Source: Microbacterium sp. STN6
GTDB lineage: Bacteria > Actinomycetota > Actinomycetes > Actinomycetales > Microbacteriaceae
Direction of reading: 5' to 3'
NCBI RefSeq assembly: GCF_026410545.1
Contig: NZ_JAPMIT010000002.1
Span: 682,001-746,000 of the forward strand
DNA: 64,000 bases
Shown here: piece after piece, positions 59,894-64,000 of the stretch
Numbering within the stretch: position 1 is the stretch's first letter
How the letters are laid out: each line of letters begins with the position of its first letter
Made by a program: the position numbers and the translations under genes
The notes under the pieces: generated by a model
Database searches by the model: none
Seen by the model: the letters and a program-made list of their open reading frames with translations, nothing else
Told to the model about the DNA's origin: nothing

Positions 59894-60733
59894 TCACACC
59901 GCGACCGGTGCCGAAATGGCGGGGTGGTGTTGGTAGCCCTCGACGACGAAATCGTCGTACTCGTAGTCGAAGAGGCTGGGGCGCCGTGTGCGGATAGTGA
60001 GCGTCGGCGGCGCGTACGGCTGCCGGCTCAACTGCTCGGTGACCTGCTCCACGTGGTTGTCGTAGATGTGGCAGTCGCCGCCGGTCCACACGAAGTCACC
60101 GGGCTCGAGGCCGACCTGATCGGCGACCATGAGCGTGAGCAGGGCGTAGCTCGCGATGTTGAACGGCACGCCTAGGAACAGGTCGGCGCTGCGCTGGTAC
60201 AGCTGGCATGACAGCCGGCCGTCGGCGACGTAGAACTGGAACAGGGCGTGGCAGGGGGCAAGTGCCATCTCGGGAATATCAGCAACATTCCATGCCGAGA
60301 CGAGCATGCGTCGCGAGTCGGGGTTCGAGCGAAGGGTGTCGATCACTGAGGAGATCTGGTCGATGTGCTCACCGTTAGGGGCGGGCCAGGAGCGCCACTG
60401 CACCCCGTAAACCGGGCCGAGATCTCCGTTCTCGTCTGCCCATTCGTTCCAGATCTTCACGCCGTGCTCCTGCAGCCAGCGCACGTTGCCGTCCCCACGC
60501 AGGAACCACAACAACTCGTATGCCACGGACTTGAAGTGCACCCGCTTGGTCGTGATCAGCGGGAACCCCTCCGCCAGATCGAAGCGAAGCTGGCGGCCGA
60601 AGACGCTTCGGGTGCCGGTGCCCGTTCGATCGGTCTTGGGCGTGCCGTTCTCGAGCACGTCGCGCAGCAAGTCCTCATATGGGGTGGCGATCACGCGGCT
60701 CTCCGCGCGTGCACCCGCCGTCGTCTCAGTCAT
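59894..60733 (-). CDS. thyA: Thymidylate synthase
   Basis: 279 residues from ATG 60733. It makes dTMP from dUMP and methylene-tetrahydrofolate. The nucleophile is Cys161 in [14 protein letters not shown]; folate and phosphate contacts are seen in [27 protein letters not shown] and [10 protein letters not shown], and the ending is [10 protein letters not shown]. An N-terminal extension of about 15 residues precedes the usual start. The Shine-Dalgarno sequence is weak. Confidence 0.96.
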   Translation of the reverse strand: MTETTAGARAESRVIATPYEDLLRDVLENGTPKTDRTGTGTRSVFGRQLRFDLAEGFPLITTKRVHFKSVAYELLWFLRGDGNVRWLQEHGVKIWNEWADENGDLGPVYGVQWRSWPAPNGEHIDQISSVIDTLRSNPDSRRMLVSAWNVADIPEMALAPCHALFQFYVADGRLSCQLYQRSADLFLGVPFNIASYALLTLMVADQVGLEPGDFVWTGGDCHIYDNHVEQVTEQLSRQPYAPPTLTIRTRRPSLFDYEYDDFVVEGYQHHPAISAPVAV

Positions 60734-60801
60734 CCAGACGATGCTACGACGAACCGTGCGCCGCCGGGCCGAACGGGCCCGTGAGCCGCTAAACTCGTGG
60801 C

Positions 60802-61524
60802 ATGCAGACGGATGAGGCGCCGCCCGAAGGCGTCGCCGTACCCGCGGAGGAGTTGCTGCCCGCACGGCGACGCTCGACGTACCGCCCGCCTGCCGACGGC
60901 CCGCGCGTGCTGCCCGAGTTTCTGCTCGCGGGCGCGGACGTGGCTGACGAACCGGCGGACGACGCTGCTGACGAACCGGCGGACGACGCTGCTGAACCGG
61001 CAGGTGACGCTGCTGCTCCGGTCTCTCCGCTGACCTTGGCGGCTGAACTGGCGCCCGACGTGAGCGACGACGAGCTGGCCCGCGCTCTCGCCGACGAACT
61101 CGCACACCGCACGTCCACGCTCGACGCCATCGAGCGCTTCGAGCAGGCCCTCGCAGTGCGCGCCGCAACGGGAGCACTGCCCATCCCGCAACCGCCCGCG
61201 GTCGAACGGACAGTTCTCGAACCCGAAGTGCCGGAGCAGCCGGTCCTCGAGCACCCCGTGCCGCAACCGCCCGCGCCCAGAGCGGAGGAGCCGGGTCTCC
61301 CTGTCTGGCAGGCCGCGCCTCGACCGTCATTCGACAGCCTCATCACTCAACCCGTCGACACGGTCGATGCGGCTGCGTTCGACGGCACGCCGGGCAACGA
61401 CCGCGGGGCCGATCAAACTGCCGCACGCGCGCGTCCCCCGGGGGCCGTTGTTGCCTGGTCGATTATTCTCGTCGTGGTCCTGGGCGGCGGCGCAACCGCA
61501 GGCTTCTGGCTGCTCGCGCACTGA
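60802..61524 (+). CDS. Tail-anchored acidic/Pro-rich hypothetical protein
   Basis: 240 residues. The N-terminal 80 hold a repeat of DEPADDAA (a 27-bp DNA duplication near 60949-61005), then a helix ([42 protein letters not shown]), a Pro/Glu-rich linker and a single C-terminal membrane helix ([23 protein letters not shown]). The bulk should lie in the cytoplasm. No family is recognised. It is divergent from thyA. Confidence 0.75.
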   Translation: MQTDEAPPEGVAVPAEELLPARRRSTYRPPADGPRVLPEFLLAGADVADEPADDAADEPADDAAEPAGDAAAPVSPLTLAAELAPDVSDDELARALADELAHRTSTLDAIERFEQALAVRAATGALPIPQPPAVERTVLEPEVPEQPVLEHPVPQPPAPRAEEPGLPVWQAAPRPSFDSLITQPVDTVDAAAFDGTPGNDRGADQTAARARPPGAVVAWSIILVVVLGGGATAGFWLLAH

Positions 61525-61572
61525 GCCGGCGCTGCTCGGGCACTGAGCCCGCGGCACTCGGGCACTGAACCA
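61509..61572. repeat. Tandem ~22-bp repeat at a gene end
   Basis: Three diverged copies of a CTGCTCGGGCACTGAGCC-like unit. The first encodes the last residues and stop of the tail-anchored protein; the others lie just after it. It is the same pattern as the arrays at 4777 and 11501. Confidence 0.65.
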
Positions 61573-61646
61573 GGGCAATACCCGCAACGCCGGTGATGTG
61601 CCCGACCGTGAGGCCCCGGCATCCGTCAGCAAGTAGGCTCGTACGC

Positions 61647-62465
61647 GTGCAGTACACGCTCTCCGAAGTCCGCGCCGTGATCGAGCGGCTCTGGCCGTTA
61701 TCCGGTGCAGAGGGGTGGGATGCGCCCGGGCTTCTCTCCGGCGACCCGGCGGCGCGCATCTCCTCGATCCTGCTCGCCGTCGACCCCGTCGCCGATACGG
61801 TCGACGAGGCGGTAACGGTCGGCGCAGACCTGCTGCTGGTGCACCACCCGCTGCTGCTTCGCGGGGTCACCTCCGTGGGCGAGGACCGGTACAAGGGCGC
61901 GCTGCTTGCGCGCCTCATCCGCTCGGGCTGCGCCCTCATCGCCGCCCACACCAACGCCGACGTCGTCGATGACGGAACAAGCGGCGTGCTCGCTGGCCGC
62001 CTCGGCCTCACGGAGACCCGCCCCATCACACCGGGCGGCGCCGAGGGCGAGGGCATCGGCCGCGTCGGTACGCTGCCCGAACCCACCACCCTCGGCCGCC
62101 TCGCCCGCACGCTCGCAGAAATCCTGCCGCCCACTGCCTCCGGCGTGCGGGTTGCGGGGGAGTACGACGCCCCCGTGCGCACGGTCGCGCTGTGCGGTGG
62201 GGCGGGCGACTCGTTGCTGGGTACGGCGGAGGTGGCGACATCCGATGTCTACATCACCTCGGATCTGCGGCATCACCCGGCCTCCGAGGCCCGCGAGCAG
62301 GCGCGCATCGATGGCGGGCCCGCCCTCATCGACGTGTCGCATTGGGCGAGCGAGTGGCTGTGGCTGGAGACCGCGGCCGGCGCTCTTCGGGCGGAACTGC
62401 CGGGCGTGACGGTCACAGTGAGTGAGCTGCGCACCGACCCCTGGGACTTCCAGGTCGTACAGTGA
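61647..62465 (+). CDS. NIF3-family dinuclear metal protein
   Basis: 272 residues from GTG 61647; the frame extends upstream, but the homology begins here. Metal-ligand motifs are visible: ADLLLVHHPLLLRG, LIAAHTNADVVDDG and, near the end, LIDVSHWASEWLWLE. The family (GTP cyclohydrolase I type 2/NIF3) binds two metals; its real substrate is uncertain. It is followed by the coiled-coil gene and rnpB, a common actinobacterial order. Confidence 0.92.
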   Translation: MQYTLSEVRAVIERLWPLSGAEGWDAPGLLSGDPAARISSILLAVDPVADTVDEAVTVGADLLLVHHPLLLRGVTSVGEDRYKGALLARLIRSGCALIAAHTNADVVDDGTSGVLAGRLGLTETRPITPGGAEGEGIGRVGTLPEPTTLGRLARTLAEILPPTASGVRVAGEYDAPVRTVALCGGAGDSLLGTAEVATSDVYITSDLRHHPASEAREQARIDGGPALIDVSHWASEWLWLETAAGALRAELPGVTVTVSELRTDPWDFQVVQ

Positions 62466-62505
62466 GCGCCGACACCATTCTTCGAACCCCCATCCAGGAG
62501 CACAC

Positions 62506-63240
62506 GTGAAAGCATCGCCCGCCGATCAGAGTGAACTGCTGCGGCTGCAGGAGATCGACAACGGCCTCGCCCGACTCGATCACGCCGAGGCGAACCTGCC
62601 GCAGAACGGCGAGCTGAAGGCGCTCGCCCCGGAGCTGAAGGAGGCTCGGGCGCAGCACGTCGCGCGCACGGGCGAGCTCGAGGATGCCAGGGCCGAGCTC
62701 AAGCGGGCGGAATCCGATGTCGAGGTGGTCGAGGCCCGCATCGCTCGTGACACCGCTCGCGTGCAGCAGACGGCCTCGGTCAAGGACATCCAGGGTCTCG
62801 AGGCCGAACTCGCGTCGCTGCGCAAGCGACGCGGCGATCTCGAGGAGATCGAGCTGAACGTCATGGAGCGCATCGAGGAGCTGGAGGCGGCGCTCGCTCA
62901 GGCCGAGGCGCGTCGCGCCGAGCTGCAGGGCCAGGCCGGCCTGCTCGAGGATGCGCGTCAGACTGAGCTGACAGGCATTGAGGCGAAGCGGCGCGCGTTG
63001 GCCGCGGATCGCGTGACAATCGCGAACACCGTGCCGGCAGACCTTCTCGGGCTCTACGAGAAGCAGCGTGCCAGGTACGGCATCGGCGCGGCGCTGCTGC
63101 AGCGCGGCGTGTCGCTCGGCAGCAATACGGCACTCAACCCGACGGACCTCGACGCGATTCGCAAGGCCGCGCCCGACGACGTCGTGCTGTGCCCGGAGAG
63201 CAGCTGCATCCTCATCCGCGACGAGGAATCTGGGCTCTGA
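62506..63240 (+). CDS. Coiled-coil protein with degenerate zinc ribbon (CT398/COG1579)
   Basis: 244 residues, GTG start with AGGAG upstream. Residues about 10-180 form a long hairpin coiled coil (LRLQEIDNGLARLDHAEANLPQN, then LEAELASLRKRRGDLEEIELNVMERIEELEAALAQAEARRAEL). The C-terminal zinc ribbon of the family normally has two CxxC pairs. Here the first pair is gone (RGVSLGSNT) and the second reads CPESSC, so zinc binding is unlikely. The partner is unknown. Confidence 0.88.
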   Translation: MKASPADQSELLRLQEIDNGLARLDHAEANLPQNGELKALAPELKEARAQHVARTGELEDARAELKRAESDVEVVEARIARDTARVQQTASVKDIQGLEAELASLRKRRGDLEEIELNVMERIEELEAALAQAEARRAELQGQAGLLEDARQTELTGIEAKRRALAADRVTIANTVPADLLGLYEKQRARYGIGAALLQRGVSLGSNTALNPTDLDAIRKAAPDDVVLCPESSCILIRDEESGL

Positions 63241-63265
63241 AGCGACCCAAGTAGACTGTGAGGCG

Positions 63266-63665
63266 CGAATGGGCCGGCAAGACGGTCGCGTCGCCTGTCT
63301 CAGCTCTCGCCAGCCGGAACGGGCGCCGAGGAACGTCCGGGCTCCGCAGAGCAGGACGGTGGGTAACACCCACCCGGGGCAACCCGCGAGACAGTGCCAC
63401 AGAAAGCAGACCGCCTCAGGCGAGACCTTCGGGCCGCGCCTAAAGGTAAGGGTGAAACGGTGGTGTAAGAGACCACCAGCGACCGGGGTGACCCGGTCGG
63501 CTCGGCAAACCTCGTCCGGAGCAAGGTCAGACAGGGAACTATGAGGCTGCTCGTCTCGTTTCCGGGTAGACCGCTAGAGGGCTGCGGCAACGTAGTCCCG
63601 AGAGAGATGGCCGTCCAGCGCTTTCGAGCGTGAACAGAACCCGGCGTATCAGCCGGCCCATTCGT
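63266..63665 (+). ncRNA. rnpB: RNase P RNA, bacterial type A
   Basis: The ends pair as stem P1: CGAATGGGCCGG (63266-63277) with CCGGCCCATTCG (63653-63664). Conserved landmarks follow in order: GAGGAACGTCCGGGCTCC, GGGTAACACCCACCCGGGG, CCACAGAAAGCAGACC, GGTAAGGGTGAAACGG, and near the 3' end GTGAACAGAACCCGGCG. It is the catalytic part of the enzyme that trims tRNA 5' ends. The exact ends may differ by a few bases. Confidence 0.95.
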
Positions 63666-63676
63666 TACATCATCAC

Positions 63677-63712
63677 GCACTGCCGAACGCACTGCCGAAC
63701 TCACTGCCGCCG
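63677..63712. repeat. Three tandem copies of a 12-bp unit
   Basis: GCACTGCCGAAC at 63677-63688 and 63689-63700, then TCACTGCCGCCG. They lie in the 135-bp gap between rnpB and the next gene, in which I see no terminator with a U-run. Confidence 0.8.
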
Positions 63713-63800
63713 GCTGCACGCTGGCGCGGGGACGTATTCGGCGAGAGGATGGCTTCACAGGCATCAGCAGGCGCCTGCGCCCCTCTCTCAAGGTCGAACG

Positions 63801-64000
63801 ATGGAAGCGTCGCCACCCGAACCCGCGTTGGCATTCCCCAGCATGGAAGCGGCGAGCCTGCGCGCTCAGCTCGACGTGCTCGGAGCGATGGCGATCGATC
63901 TCGCCGGCCAATTTTCTCTGGAGCCACTGCTCGAACGCATCCTGCGGCACAGCATGGAGCTTCTCGATTGCGACAGCGGCTCGATCTGCACCGTGGACGA
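63801..64000 (+). CDS. GAF-domain protein, N-terminal fragment
   Basis: ATG 63801, with CAAGG upstream, opens a frame that runs off the window after about 66 codons. The translation contains LEPLLERILRHSMELLDCDSGSIC, the first helix and strand of a GAF domain as seen at the start of sensor kinases and LuxR/phosphatase regulators. What follows the GAF domain is outside the window. Confidence 0.75.
   Translation, partial: MEASPPEPALAFPSMEAASLRAQLDVLGAMAIDLAGQFSLEPLLERILRHSMELLDCDSGSICTVD

Noticed and set aside
60734-61330. An open frame continuing upstream of thyA on the minus strand.
   Set aside because: It is antisense to the tail-anchored protein gene, Arg/Pro-rich, and thymidylate synthase homology begins just after ATG 60733.

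Overview
The window looks like a piece of chromosome from a high-GC Gram-positive (actinobacterial) organism, most likely a motile member of the Microbacteriaceae. That placement is an inference. It rests on very high GC, frequent GTG/TTG starts and ATGA-type overlaps, tRNA genes without encoded CCA, actinobacterial families (DUF3145, AhpE, homodimeric AceE, a PucR-type regulator beside fabD-fabH-acpP-fabF, NIF3/coiled-coil/rnpB order), and flagellar genes lacking L- and P-ring components.

Layout. 1-12 kb: the end of a 2-hydroxyacid dehydrogenase, tRNA-Asn, an ArsR/SRPBCC pair with a readable leaderless promoter and operator, a NarL-type kinase/regulator pair, a kinase homologue lacking its histidine, peptide deformylase, a DMT transporter, a glycosyltransferase whose stop codon lies inside tRNA-Met, and a four-gene signalling operon (receiver-PIG-L fusion, two lone receivers, a membrane PAS histidine kinase). 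11.5-20.5 kb: a Cys-containing HTH regulator, a beta-repeat protein, an A-family polymerase-like protein, a DUF1684 protein, a PadR/ABC exporter operon and a DUF3145 protein. 20.7-28.5 kb: fatty-acid synthesis (fabD-fabH-acpP-fabF), a PucR/FasR-like regulator and aceE. 28.7-30.4 kb: AhpE, tRNA-Val, a small internally repeated protein, a CBS protein and a 36-residue membrane peptide.

30.4-59.3 kb is a flagellar island of 33 protein genes: fliW-flgL-flgK-flgN leftward, then rightward fliA, fliC, fliD, fliS, a FliT-like gene, flgBC, fliEFGHIJ, an NlpC/P60 hydrolase, fliK, flgDE, flbD, motAB, fliMNOPQR, flhBA, an FlhF-like gene with no P-loop, and csrA. Five transcription units begin with the same element, CCTAAC-N15-GCCGA, as expected for the sigma-28 factor encoded at the centre. 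The flagellin leader has a GGA-loop hairpin and a second GGA in its Shine-Dalgarno sequence, matching the logic of CsrA repression relieved by FliW; the two regulators bracket the island. No flgF/flgG, flgJ, flgM, fliL, flhG, ring or chemotaxis genes are seen.

59.3-64 kb: folA and thyA, a tail-anchored protein, a NIF3 protein, a coiled-coil protein with a broken zinc ribbon, RNase P RNA and the start of a GAF-domain protein. A dispersed palindromic repeat (GGTTGAG...CTCGAAACC type) and several short tandem repeats sit at gene 3' ends.
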